NCBI GenBank assembly: GCA_031993545.1
Contig: DAMAHZ010000009.1
Coordinates: 1 to 64,000 of the forward strand
DNA: 64,000 nt
Reading direction: 5' to 3'
From: UBA1535 sp002323775
Lineage (GTDB): Bacteria > Bacillota > Clostridia > Tissierellales > Sedimentibacteraceae
The notes under the pieces were generated by a model. It did no database searches, had not been told where the DNA came from, and saw only the letters and a list, made by a program, of their open reading frames with translations. This document shows positions 44,671-53,472 of this stretch, piece after piece (position 1 is the stretch's first letter; each line of letters begins with the position of its first letter). The position numbers and the translations under genes were made by a program.

Positions 44671-45090
44671 CTATATTTCATCATTGTAGTACTTTTTTAT
44701 CGTGTCTTCCAAACTACTTGCTTTCCATATACGATTATCGTATTCGTGTTCCCACATAAATACATTATTATCTCTTACACCATGCTCTCTTGTAATAGGA
44801 TATCCATAGTAATCTCCACAACCATTACCTCCAAAAAATAGTAAACAGTCAAGGGACATAAAGCAATCAAGCTTTCTCACAGATAAATTTGTTTCAATAA
44901 TTTGTTCTGTAGAAAAGATGAGCGAATTATCACCGTTAAATTTTAGGAGTAATTCTTTTAAATCAACAGGCAGTTTATTATCAAGTGCTTTTTCAACATC
45001 AAGAATTTGTTTTTCAGTGGCTGGGTTATTTAGCTTGATGTAATCATACTTATTTGTCAATTCTTTATATAACACATTCCAATCACTCAT
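44671..45090 (-). CDS. SMI1/KNR4 (SUKH) family protein
   Basis: A 139-residue protein of the SUKH superfamily: NPATEKQILDVEKALDNKLPVDLKELLLKFNG at the start, CLLFFGGNGCGDYYGYPI in the middle, and VFMWEHEYDNRIWKASSLEDTIKKYY at the end. In bacteria many members are immunity proteins against contact-dependent or polymorphic toxins, and others are free-standing. No toxin gene is next to it, so it is an orphan. Confidence 0.88.
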   Translation of the reverse strand: MSDWNVLYKELTNKYDYIKLNNPATEKQILDVEKALDNKLPVDLKELLLKFNGDNSLIFSTEQIIETNLSVRKLDCFMSLDCLLFFGGNGCGDYYGYPITREHGVRDNNVFMWEHEYDNRIWKASSLEDTIKKYYNDEI

Positions 45091-45154
45091 ATAAGCATCT
45101 CCTTATATTAAAGTATAAGATTTAATTTATTTTATCTATTATAATAAATTATTT

Positions 45155-45751
45155 TTATAATCCCCACAGTTCTTTATTATCTGAAATAATAACATAAATA
45201 TTTTCTTTTGAAAGTTTTTCAAAATATGATTTAAGTTCTAAGTTTGCAATTCGTTTATTTTCAGGATAATTGCCATATCTTTTTTTGACATCATCCATTC
45301 TGTCATTCATGTTCATTATTTCTACTCCGCATAAACAGTCACATAGCTGAATAAGTTTATCGTAATCATCAAATTTTATTGTTTCTAACTTTTCTTTAAA
45401 TTCATTAAAATCTAATTTACTAACATCAATATTCCCTATATATTCGTCAATACATTGAGTGCTAAACGAATGTGTTAAACATATACGAGCAACCTCATCA
45501 TATTCTAAACTTGACATATATCTATATCCGTCAACAATATGACCAAAATGAGATGTACCAAATCTACGACCTATATCGTGTAATAATCCTAAAACATATG
45601 CCTTATCATAATCTAACCAACATGCCCCGGCTATTTTTTCAGCACATTCTGCAACTAAAAACGAATGTCTTACCCAAGGACCAGGATTTAATTTTTCAGA
45701 ATCAGTAATAATTTCTATTGCCTTACTTCTTGTCGGAAACAATATTTTCAC
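45155..45751 (-). CDS. HD-domain phosphohydrolase
   Basis: A 198-residue HD protein: WVRHSFLVAECAEKIAGA, YVLGLLHDIGRRFGTSHFGHIVDGY and LIQLCDCLCG give the H...HD...D set. It resembles the small HD hydrolases annotated as putative nucleotidohydrolases. It is not a copy of the HD protein at 43.6 kb. AGGAG precedes the ATG. Substrate unknown. Confidence 0.87.
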   Translation of the reverse strand: MKILFPTRSKAIEIITDSEKLNPGPWVRHSFLVAECAEKIAGACWLDYDKAYVLGLLHDIGRRFGTSHFGHIVDGYRYMSSLEYDEVARICLTHSFSTQCIDEYIGNIDVSKLDFNEFKEKLETIKFDDYDKLIQLCDCLCGVEIMNMNDRMDDVKKRYGNYPENKRIANLELKSYFEKLSKENIYVIISDNKELWGL

Positions 45752-45843
45752 TCCTCCAGCTAATATAAGTACTTCCTCAATTTTTCAATTTTATTTATCC
45801 ATTCACTCTTGATGTTCAAAAGCTTATTTAAGTCATATACTCA

Positions 45844-46248
45844 TCATAATTCCTTAGTAAAAATTATTTCCAAAGCTTCACCTTTAAGCAACAATGAACC
45901 TGAATCTACATAGTTTAATTTGCGATAAAAATGCTGTGCATTTTCATTAGAAAGAGTAGAGGTCATTACAAGCTTGTAATTATTTTCTTTCATTAATTTT
46001 TCCCAGAACATCACAAGTTTTTTGCCATATCCCATATTTCTATAATCATCAATTAGATATAGCATGTTCATAAACGGAGTGTTGTCCCAAAACAAATTCC
46101 ATCTCAGCCATCCAATAAATTTATTATCATATTCAGCAACAATTACCCTGCCTAATGAAATGCTTGAATACAGCTCATTTTCAGCTATATGCTTATCGTA
46201 TTTTAAAATAAATTTTATATCCTCTTGTTCAGCAATCCTGATTTGCAT
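45844..46248 (-). CDS. GNAT-family N-acetyltransferase
   Basis: A 134-residue acetyltransferase: IRIAEQEDIKFILKYDKHI at the start, GRVIVAEYDNKFIGWLRWNLFWDNTPFMNMLYLIDDYRNMGYGKKLVMFWEKL with the loop RNMGYGKK, and SNENAQHFYRKLNYVDSGSLLL. The start and end match the RimI-like group. Substrate unknown. Confidence 0.9.
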   Translation of the reverse strand: MQIRIAEQEDIKFILKYDKHIAENELYSSISLGRVIVAEYDNKFIGWLRWNLFWDNTPFMNMLYLIDDYRNMGYGKKLVMFWEKLMKENNYKLVMTSTLSNENAQHFYRKLNYVDSGSLLLKGEALEIIFTKEL

Positions 46249-46333
46249 ATCAATCCCTCACAAAATATATGTTTCTTAATTTTCTTACATCAAGCTTCAC
46301 AAAACAAACAAAATTACACTTCTTAGTGTCCAT

Positions 46334-46349
46334 TGTTTCACGTGAAACA
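46334..46349. promoter_or_regulatory. parS site 3
   Basis: Perfect TGTTTCACGTGAAACA, immediately downstream of the HEAT-repeat gene. Confidence 0.95.
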
Positions 46350-46365
46350 TTAAAGCCTTATATAT

Positions 46366-46893
46366 TTATATTCTCAGTTTAGAAGCTTTTTTTAATGCCT
46401 TTACATATTGATTTTTTACACCATTTTCTTCTTCACAATCACAAATCTCAGTTAATTTTTCAAACAATTCACTATTAGCATATTTAGGAATAACTATAAT
46501 TTTAGAAAGAGCATAAGCACTGCTCCAACGAACTACGGTTCCTTCATCTTTAGTATTTAATAATAATTTCTCTATTGCCTCTCCTAAATCATCGGGAAAC
46601 TTGTGAGAAATATTTCCTACTATTCTTGATGCCTCTCTTTTAATGCTGTTGCTTTCAGATAAAATATTTTCAACAGCCAAATTTAGCCACTCAATATCTG
46701 CTATCTGTGCATCAGAATTTGTCATTGCTTCCATGGCTTCAAAAATAACTGATGATTTTTTCTCTTTTGTTTCATTAAGCACAACCTTTAATTCTTTTAT
46801 TGTAATACTTTTTTCCTCTAAGGCTTTAATAATAATTTCTCTTTTTTCAGTTGACTTCATAGATTTGTCATTAAGTACGATTAATATGTCCAT
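46366..46893 (-). CDS. HEAT-repeat-like helical protein
   Basis: A 175-residue all-helical protein whose helix pairs look like HEAT repeats (SVIFEAMEAMTNSD, IKREASRIVGNISHKFPDDL, VVRWSSAYALSKIIVIPKYANSEL). Such proteins are usually binding platforms. I do not recognise a closer family. It is a single-gene unit between a GNAT gene and an amidinotransferase gene, with parS site 3 just after its stop. Confidence 0.75.
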   Translation of the reverse strand: MDILIVLNDKSMKSTEKREIIIKALEEKSITIKELKVVLNETKEKKSSVIFEAMEAMTNSDAQIADIEWLNLAVENILSESNSIKREASRIVGNISHKFPDDLGEAIEKLLLNTKDEGTVVRWSSAYALSKIIVIPKYANSELFEKLTEICDCEEENGVKNQYVKALKKASKLRI

Positions 46894-47009
46894 TTTATTC
46901 CACCCCTTCTAAGATATTAATTATCTTTATTATAAAATATTCATAAATCATATCAAAGTTTTATGATTTCTTTTAATAAAATTCTACAACATTATTAGTA
47001 GACTTGACA

Positions 47010-47990
47010 TTATGCTCTAACAAGCGGTTGTGTACTACATCTGAATGAGCCTCCAAAGCTTCGAGAGATTTTGAAATCAATACGCTCAACTGTTACTCCT
47101 CTTTCCTCCAGCTGTTTTGCTATATATTCAAATTGAGGGTCTAGTATGTAGACAGAGTCGTTTATTGGAAGTCCGTTTATTGCCAGATACGCAACATCAT
47201 CAAACGGTACTCTGATTTTATCCCAGTTCTTTAACTGTTGAGGAATACCGTTTATAAAAGCTTCTTCACAAACGATCATCAAGCCATCTCTAACAAGGCT
47301 CAATGCACAATCTAAGTGCAGTACTTCTTTTCTTAATGGAACTTCTATCACATCATATCCCCAATGAGATAGATATGATTTAAGCCAAAGATATCCGTTG
47401 TGGTTTGATGCCTGTCCAGAATTTCCAACAAAAATAGTCTTGTTTAAAACTAAAATATCCCCTCCCTCTAAAAATGGTCCTGCTTCTGAATGTAGGCTTT
47501 CTGAAATATCAGGTTTTGGTATGGATACATAAAAAGCTTCTGTATTGTAGGCTTCTGATGTGAGAATATCTCTTATCGGTAAAATTTCATTTCTTCTATG
47601 AAAGAAACGAAGTGAGCCTTCAATTATTGATGAACCAATCGTAAAGAAAGGATCACGAACAAAGAAATTACAGCACCCATATTCTTTGCCTACTTCTCTC
47701 TCATGTTCTGTTAATAATCTTGGCAAAAGAACCTCTACTCCATGTTTTTCAAGTATTTTCTTTAAATTTTCACGCTCTTTTTCCCACTCATTCTGACGCT
47801 CTGGAAAGACGTCTTTATAATCTTTTCCAGCAGTATCAGCTACATCATATAAATCTAAGCTTTCCTCAGAAAGAAAAGTTCCGTCATTATTACCGTCCTC
47901 TTTCTCTGGAAAAATAAACTCCGACTGAGCTAAAACAACCTTTTTTAATGGAGCAAATTCACTTATTACTTCAATTATATTATTTTCCAT
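47010..47990 (-). CDS. Amidinotransferase/arginine deiminase superfamily enzyme (DDAH-like)
   Basis: A 326-residue guanidino-modifying enzyme: FFVRDPFFTIGSSIIEG, the catalytic FLEGGDILVLN, HLDCALSLVRDGLMI with the catalytic histidine, and the cysteine motif GGSFRCSTQPLVR at the very end. Substrate could be arginine, dimethylarginine or a related compound. It is not a canonical ArcA, which would be about 400 residues long. The open frame begins at 48068, but AAGGAAG precedes the ATG at 47990 and the family sequence begins there (MENNIIEVISEFAPLKKVVL). It is not in an arc operon. Confidence 0.88.
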   Translation of the reverse strand: MENNIIEVISEFAPLKKVVLAQSEFIFPEKEDGNNDGTFLSEESLDLYDVADTAGKDYKDVFPERQNEWEKERENLKKILEKHGVEVLLPRLLTEHEREVGKEYGCCNFFVRDPFFTIGSSIIEGSLRFFHRRNEILPIRDILTSEAYNTEAFYVSIPKPDISESLHSEAGPFLEGGDILVLNKTIFVGNSGQASNHNGYLWLKSYLSHWGYDVIEVPLRKEVLHLDCALSLVRDGLMIVCEEAFINGIPQQLKNWDKIRVPFDDVAYLAINGLPINDSVYILDPQFEYIAKQLEERGVTVERIDFKISRSFGGSFRCSTQPLVRA

Positions 47991-48048
47991 TACACGCTTC
48001 TTCCTTTTAATTTTAAATTTATTAGTTAATATTATGTGCAGTTTTAAA

Positions 48049-48432
48049 CTATTTAAAAACTGCACCATCTCTTAATATTGTAGTTGACATTTTTGATTTT
48101 TTAGCATCAAATATTAAGGTTTCCCCTTTTATTTTAAATATATACTCATTTTTTTCGTCATCTGTTTTAAGTATTAAATAACCATTTTTAATCTCATATC
48201 TACCATATGGTAAATAACTGCTAAGCATATAATACGCAAATATAAATCTATTATCGTCAGTTAATCTTATAAATGGTTTCATACTATCTGGTGTTTGTCC
48301 CTTTGCACCTTCTAATTCATATTTTTCATATATGTACTTTTGATTTATTTTCAACCCAGGTGTTTTATCATTGCAAGCAACAAAGAAAAGCATAGTTGTG
48401 ATTATAGATAATAATATTATACCTTTTTTCAT
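48049..48432 (-). CDS. Small lipoprotein of unknown function
   Basis: A 127-residue protein with a lipoprotein signal peptide (MKKGIILLS...LFFVAC, lipid cysteine near 20). The mature part is beta-rich (LTDDNRFIFAYYML, GRYEIKNGYLILKTDDEKNEYIFKIKGETLIFDA), like small lipocalin-type or META-type lipoproteins. GGAG stands before the ATG at 48432; an ATG 18 bases upstream is not needed. It lies just upstream of the amidinotransferase gene, whose longer open frame would overlap it. Confidence 0.75.
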   Translation of the reverse strand: MKKGIILLSIITTMLFFVACNDKTPGLKINQKYIYEKYELEGAKGQTPDSMKPFIRLTDDNRFIFAYYMLSSYLPYGRYEIKNGYLILKTDDEKNEYIFKIKGETLIFDAKKSKMSTTILRDGAVFK

Positions 48433-48531
48433 AAAAATCTCCGAATTCAAAACTTTTTTAATAAAATCTATTAAACCTTGTTCTTTGACCTTTTTCTGCC
48501 CAAGTTACTCTTTTAATTATAGTTATTTGGC

Positions 48532-49221
48532 TTATTTTTCGTAAAATCCCTTATAGGATAAATAATTTAAGATTATATTATTTTTATAGAATATTTCTGA
48601 AGATGCTGATTTATTTATCTCTTTTACAATTTTACTATCTGCAACAAAGGCTATAAGAGGTGAAGCTAATGCAAAAATTATGTATAACAGTATCAATGAT
48701 TTTCCCAATCCTATAACTGCTCCTCCTACTTTGTTTGACATATTTAATAAAGGTAACTTGAAGAAAGCATCTATTAAATTTACTGCTACTAATAGTAAGG
48801 AATAAATTATTAAAAATGTTATTACAAAGCCTAATGATTTTATAGCGAAATCTGTTAGCTGATTTACGAAAACATCAAAATTACCTACATTTACTCCACT
48901 ATTTGAAGATTGAAATAAAAGTGATTTCATTTCTTGTGGAAGCTTTATACCCTCTTGCATTTTCATAATTGCATCTGTAGTTCCCTTTTGAATGAACTCA
49001 GTGAGCCACTGTGCTTTTGTTTGAAAAAAATCATGCACTATATTATAAAACTTAGTTTTTTCAGTAAGAAACTGAACAATTATAAAGCTTAGACTTTTGC
49101 TTAAAAAGAAAGCTACTATCATACCAGCAAGCTCAAAGAGCATTTTTATCAAGCCCTTTCTATAGCCCTCAAAAACAATTAAACCAATAAAAATAATAAC
49201 AATAACATCTACGTAATTCAT
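48532..49221 (-). CDS. CvpA family membrane protein
   Basis: A 229-residue protein with four membrane segments: VDVIVIIFIGLIVFEGYRKG at the start, a second near 30-50, a long outside loop, and two more near 115-195 (FVITFLIIYSLLLVAV, GGAVIGLGKSLILLYII). It matches the CvpA/colicin V production family, whose role is in envelope homeostasis. The open frame extends to 49260 only because parS site 4 happens to read MFHVKQ. GAGGGGA precedes the true ATG at 49221. Confidence 0.9.
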   Translation of the reverse strand: MNYVDVIVIIFIGLIVFEGYRKGLIKMLFELAGMIVAFFLSKSLSFIIVQFLTEKTKFYNIVHDFFQTKAQWLTEFIQKGTTDAIMKMQEGIKLPQEMKSLLFQSSNSGVNVGNFDVFVNQLTDFAIKSLGFVITFLIIYSLLLVAVNLIDAFFKLPLLNMSNKVGGAVIGLGKSLILLYIIFALASPLIAFVADSKIVKEINKSASSEIFYKNNIILNYLSYKGFYEK

Positions 49222-49243
49222 ATTTTCCCCTCTCAATTTATAC

Positions 49244-49259
49244 TGTTTCACGTGAAACA
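49244..49259. promoter_or_regulatory. parS site 4
   Basis: Perfect TGTTTCACGTGAAACA, 23 bp upstream of the cvpA ATG. Confidence 0.95.
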
Positions 49260-49391
49260 ATTATTTTTTATTGTTGCAAATCTTTTATTAATACCTTATC
49301 TAAAACATTAGCAATACTAAAAAATTTGTATTTTACTTTATGTGTAAATTATATAATAATTAGAAATAAAATGCAAATAAAATAAAAAGAC

Positions 49392-49430
49392 AAAACGTGC
49401 ATCACAAAATATTTTCTGAATGCACGTTTT
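49392..49430. terminator. Terminator of the cysteine desulfurase gene
   Basis: AAAACGTGCAT and ATGCACGTTTT arms around a 17-base loop, ten bases beyond the desulfurase stop. Both sides carry T-runs. Confidence 0.7.
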
Positions 49431-49440
49431 AAAATATAAT

Positions 49441-50583
49441 TTATATCCCTTTTGAAATTTCATTTAAAGCATTTATTGCATAAATAATTTCCTGTCGTTT
49501 TGTAAATGGTCCTACACTTAGTCTTATTGCTCCGATGGATTGTGTTTTTATACTTTTATGTGCTAGGGGTGCACAGTGTAATCCCGGTCGTACCGCTATA
49601 TTATATTTACTGTCTAATATAAAAGCTAATTCTGATGAGTCAATTCCTTTTATGTTTAGAGGTAAAACACAGCATCTCATGCTTTTGTCTTTAGGGCCGT
49701 ATATTTCAATTTTAGCATTCTTTGATAACTCATCGATTAATAAGTCTAAAAGTTTTTTTTCGTGGCTATAAATCGATTTTATGCCCTCGGATAAAATGTA
49801 CTTTATCCCTGCATTCAGTCCCGCTATGCCCGGTAAATTTGGTGTTCCGCTTTCCAGTTTATCCGGATAGAAATTTGGCTGATTAAGATTGCTCGATTCA
49901 CTTCCTGTACCACCCTCTTTTAATTGCTGAAGGTCTACATTTTTACCTACAAGAAGCACTCCTGTTCCCTGTGGACCTAGCAAACCTTTATGTCCGGGAG
50001 CTGCCAGCATATCAATATTGCATTCTTTCATATCTATATCAAGAACACCGGCACTTTGTGCAGCATCTACCAAATAAGAAACATTATATTTTTTACATAA
50101 TTTTCCTATTTCTTTTATTGGGAAAATAGAGCCTGTTAAATTTGATACATGAGTTGTTACTATTAATTTAGTATTGCCTTTAATAGCCATTTCTATATCA
50201 TTAATATTTATTAAGCCTTCCTCATTGCATTGTATTATTGTATTTTCTACTCCAATTGTTTTAAGCTGATGTATCGGTCTTAAAACCGAATTATGCTCCA
50301 TAGATGTGGTAATAACATGGTCTCCGGATTGAAGAAATCCCTTTATAGCCATATTCAAGCTATCTGTAGCATTATAAGTAAATATCACCCTTAAAGGGTC
50401 ATCAAAATTAAACAATTGTGCTACCAGCTCTCTTGTCTCATATATTAATTTAGCACCCTCTATAGCCATAGTATGACTGCTTCTGCCCGGATTTGCACAA
50501 TAACGTGTCATACAATCTACCATTTTATTTATTACTGATTTTGGCTTAGGAAAGGTCGTTGCAGCATTGTCTAAATATATCAT
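49441..50583 (-). CDS. Cysteine desulfurase/selenocysteine lyase-like class V aminotransferase
   Basis: A 380-residue PLP enzyme. It begins MIYLDNAATTFPKP, has NATDSLNMAIKGFL, SMEHNSVLRP and the PLP lysine in AAPGHKGLLGPQGTGVL. The C-terminal cysteine lies in VRPGLHCAPLAHKS, the group II (SufS/CsdB-like) pattern, so it releases sulfur or selenium from cysteine or selenocysteine. This clostridial subgroup is often near yedF; here yedF is 12 kb away with accessory genes between. GGAGG precedes the ATG. Confidence 0.92.
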   Translation of the reverse strand: MIYLDNAATTFPKPKSVINKMVDCMTRYCANPGRSSHTMAIEGAKLIYETRELVAQLFNFDDPLRVIFTYNATDSLNMAIKGFLQSGDHVITTSMEHNSVLRPIHQLKTIGVENTIIQCNEEGLININDIEMAIKGNTKLIVTTHVSNLTGSIFPIKEIGKLCKKYNVSYLVDAAQSAGVLDIDMKECNIDMLAAPGHKGLLGPQGTGVLLVGKNVDLQQLKEGGTGSESSNLNQPNFYPDKLESGTPNLPGIAGLNAGIKYILSEGIKSIYSHEKKLLDLLIDELSKNAKIEIYGPKDKSMRCCVLPLNIKGIDSSELAFILDSKYNIAVRPGLHCAPLAHKSIKTQSIGAIRLSVGPFTKRQEIIYAINALNEISKGI

Positions 50584-50925
50584 AGCTAACCTCCATTACA
50601 AAATTTTGAGGTGCTATAAAACATTAGAGTAAGTCTTATACCGCTTTTCACCTCAATTTAATTTATATCTTGATTTTAAAAACTTTAAATCTACTTTTAC
50701 TATTCATTATATGCTTGATAAAAAAATTAGTCCATGTACTAATCAATGATTAACACTATAAGTATAATACAATTTAAGTCTAGGTACAATAAACTTCATT
50801 ATTACTTTTTTTTATAATCAATATTATCTACATGACTTATTTTTATTATTATATTTTTTATTTGATATAATAATCCTATTAAATGCTATCCTCCTATACG
50901 AAAAACACAGCAGTTATTATGTAGT
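50584..50925. other. Intergenic stretch upstream of the desulfurase
   Basis: No gene seen. It contains the desulfurase promoter listed separately. Near 50895 an AGGAGG on the minus strand has no start codon after it, possibly the relic of a lost gene beyond the hydrolase. Confidence 0.4.
50761..50789 (-). promoter_or_regulatory. Promoter of the cysteine desulfurase gene
   Basis: TTGTAC (50784-50789), 17 bases, TATACT (50761-50766) on the minus strand. The leader would be about 170 bases long. Confidence 0.45.
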
Positions 50926-51888
50926 TTATATGTTATCAGATAAATCAACTTTTCCTTGTAATACATCTTCACGTAAAATGAGACACATTTTTTCAGGTTC
51001 TTCAAAGCAAGGACTATGTGCTGAATTTTCAAATGTATAGAAGCCTTTCAAAGGTGCTTTTACTGCTCTTGCAAATTCTTTTGCAACAACATAAGACACT
51101 TGATAGTCATACTTACCTTGAAACACATATACAGGAACTTCTAGCTCAGGCACCTGCTTAATCAAATCGGTTTGAATAACAAAATCCCAAAAATGTTTAA
51201 TGGAAAAACTGTTTCCCATAGGAAAATTAAATTTTTCTTTTAAAGTATATCCCTTATAACGAAGTACAATCATAACACATTCCATCATCGAGGTACAATT
51301 GTGCATAACACCTATACCAAGCTTCATCATGCCTTCACTTCGCACACCAAGATATCGTAAGCTTACTTCTCCGCCCTTGTCAATTGGGAATTTTTCAAGC
51401 TTGCGTACCATCTTTTTATTATTTGCCTTTCGAAACTCCTCTAGCATAAAGGTATATGCCAGACGCTCAGACTCTAATTGTCTTGCTACCTGCCCAATTC
51501 CAATATAGGCATGAAAAAACTGCGGTGCTTGCTGTACTGTAAGCACACCTAGCAAAGAACCCCAGGAATGTCCCATGACATATACTTTTTCTTTGTTAAA
51601 TCGCTTCCTAAGATAATGGACTACTGCAAGCGTATCGGAAATCATCTGCTCTATTGTCATTTCTTCTTTAGCAATGCTGCGACTGTACGACATTCCACTA
51701 CCACGTTGCTCCCACCAGCAAACAGTAAATATTTTCTCAAACCCCGTAGGATATTGCTCAGTAAATGCAATTTCTGGTGACCCAGCTCCACCATGTAGGA
51801 ACAATAATACTGGATTTTCAATGTTTTCACTCTGCAAAAACATACCTTGCTTCATACCATTAATTTCTACAAATATTTTTTCATTCAT
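50926..51888 (-). CDS. Alpha/beta hydrolase (proline iminopeptidase-like)
   Basis: A 320-residue alpha/beta hydrolase. The oxyanion segment is LLFLHGGAGSPE, a WWEQRGSGMSYS motif matches the iminopeptidase group, the nucleophile serine lies in VMGHSWGSLLGV near 107, the acid in QGKYDYQVS, and the histidine in ENSAHSPCFEEPEKM. The substrate is probably a short peptide or an ester. It has no signal peptide, so it works in the cytoplasm. Confidence 0.9.
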   Translation of the reverse strand: MNEKIFVEINGMKQGMFLQSENIENPVLLFLHGGAGSPEIAFTEQYPTGFEKIFTVCWWEQRGSGMSYSRSIAKEEMTIEQMISDTLAVVHYLRKRFNKEKVYVMGHSWGSLLGVLTVQQAPQFFHAYIGIGQVARQLESERLAYTFMLEEFRKANNKKMVRKLEKFPIDKGGEVSLRYLGVRSEGMMKLGIGVMHNCTSMMECVMIVLRYKGYTLKEKFNFPMGNSFSIKHFWDFVIQTDLIKQVPELEVPVYVFQGKYDYQVSYVVAKEFARAVKAPLKGFYTFENSAHSPCFEEPEKMCLILREDVLQGKVDLSDNI

Positions 51889-52069
51889 TTATTTATCTCC
51901 CTTGCACCAAATATAGATTCGTTCATTGAGTGTAAAAAAACAATTGCCAGCATTTTAAAGATATCCTGTTTTGCAGCATATACAAAGTTTTATTTGCTTG
52001 GATAGCATCTATTTAAAAGTAGTATATGTGGCTTTAAAATCCCCGCACAGTAAAATAATTAATTAGAGA

Positions 52070-52537
52070 TTACTCTCCATCATAATAATCAACATTTTCA
52101 TCTACCATATACATTTTATTAATGTCCTTTCCCCAAATTCCAATTTTTCCGGTATCGGGATAGAAGGCAACGTCTATTGAATTACGGGTATCAAAATCTA
52201 GATAAATAAGCGTATCTGTAGATGAATTGTTTGTCAGCATATGTGCACCTTTTTCGTTTGCCGGAAAAAACAACAAATCTCCTGCCGACACAAGTCTTTC
52301 ACCATCTGGTGTTTTTAAAATACCGCTCCCGCTTATAATGTAAAAAACTTCTTCATTTTGAGTATGATAATGATATGGATATGCTGATTTTTGAGGAGGA
52401 ATTTCATATACTGAAACAACACATTGATTTGCCGTTCCTCTTGGTACAAAATCCTTTTTGTTATATTCATATTTTTCATGCTCTTTTTTACTTTGACCTA
52501 TTATATCATTTATCCTCGTATGCAATATATTCGACAT
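52070..52537 (-). CDS. Cupin-domain protein
   Basis: A 155-residue single-domain cupin: YPYHYHTQNEEVFYIISGSGILKTPDG (metal ligands H, H, E) and LLFFPANEKGAHMLTN with the final histidine, followed by a beta-rich tail. It resembles small metal-binding cupins annotated as mannose-6-phosphate isomerase-like or XRE-associated proteins. Its substrate is unknown. GGGAGG precedes the ATG. Confidence 0.88.
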   Translation of the reverse strand: MSNILHTRINDIIGQSKKEHEKYEYNKKDFVPRGTANQCVVSVYEIPPQKSAYPYHYHTQNEEVFYIISGSGILKTPDGERLVSAGDLLFFPANEKGAHMLTNNSSTDTLIYLDFDTRNSIDVAFYPDTGKIGIWGKDINKMYMVDENVDYYDGE

Positions 52538-52595
52538 TTAAACTACCTCCCAGTCTAATTTAACACTATATCTTGCGTAATGCCCTTACACCAAT

Positions 52596-53357
52596 CTATT
52601 TTATATTAGCTTCATAATGTTTTTCTTTAAGTTTTACTACTTCAAGCTCTTTTTCATTCTCACCCAGCTTCAATGCTAAGCTTTGAATTCCAAAGAATTC
52701 TGTGAAGGTATGACTACCAATTATAAGATTTATACCTTTAAATTCAGCATATTGAATTGTATACAAATTACACTCTCCTGTAATGTACACATCACAATTA
52801 TTTTCAACTGCTTCCTTGAGACAAGCGGTTGGTCCTCCGTTGCCACAGACTACGCCCACTCGCTTAACCTTTTTATCATTAAACTGCCAAGACCTAACTG
52901 GTTCTTCAAGTAGATTTTCAATACTTCTTACTAATTCGTTAAATTCAATTTCTTCTTCGTATTCTGCGACTCTACCAAAATATAATCCTTCCCACTCATG
53001 AGTCTTTTTAACATTTTCTAAATTCAATTTTTTTAATAAGCTATCATTTGTTCCAAAACTACAGTCATCAAGTGGTAAGTGGTTATAGTAGTGACTTATA
53101 CCATACTCTGCTAATTTTTCTATACATGCCTCTTTTAATCCATATATCTCGTCCCATGCGTCATGGTGTGTCAGCATCATATCAACTCCATGAATTCTTG
53201 CTTCCTCTATAGTTTCAAGCGTTAAATTAACACAGTATCCTAGCTTTTTAACTTCTTTATCTGCATTGTATGTAATTCCAGATTCACTAAAATAGACTTC
53301 CTTATTTGTTATATTAAAAAATTCATTAATTCTTTCAACAATATGTAAAACATTCAT
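52596..53357 (-). CDS. Nif3-like dinuclear metal protein
   Basis: A 253-residue protein of the Nif3/DUF34 family, the short form without the inserted domain. HGVDMMLTHHDAWDEIYGL, SHYYNHLPLDDC, VCGNGGPTACLKEAVENNCDVYITGE and GSHTFTEFFGIQSLALKLGE carry the two-metal ligands. The role is proposed in metal or GTP cyclohydrolase-linked metabolism but is not settled. GGAGAT lies before the ATG. Confidence 0.88.
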   Translation of the reverse strand: MNVLHIVERINEFFNITNKEVYFSESGITYNADKEVKKLGYCVNLTLETIEEARIHGVDMMLTHHDAWDEIYGLKEACIEKLAEYGISHYYNHLPLDDCSFGTNDSLLKKLNLENVKKTHEWEGLYFGRVAEYEEEIEFNELVRSIENLLEEPVRSWQFNDKKVKRVGVVCGNGGPTACLKEAVENNCDVYITGECNLYTIQYAEFKGINLIIGSHTFTEFFGIQSLALKLGENEKELEVVKLKEKHYEANIK

Positions 53358-53472
53358 ATACTTATCTCCTTAATTTCATCACTTTTGCCATACGTTTAAA
53401 CTATTATAGCTGCATCTAATTACTTGCACTATATTTTTCTAAACTGTATACGTTTTAATATTCCCGCATGAG

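Noticed and set aside
49222..49260. Thirteen-residue N-terminal extension of CvpA beginning MFHVKQ
   Set aside because: The codons are the parS palindrome; a good RBS precedes the inner ATG at 49221.
41438..49260. TGTTTCACGTGAAACA sites as transposon ends
   Set aside because: They are exact ParB sites, lie singly between genes, and parA/parB are in the window.
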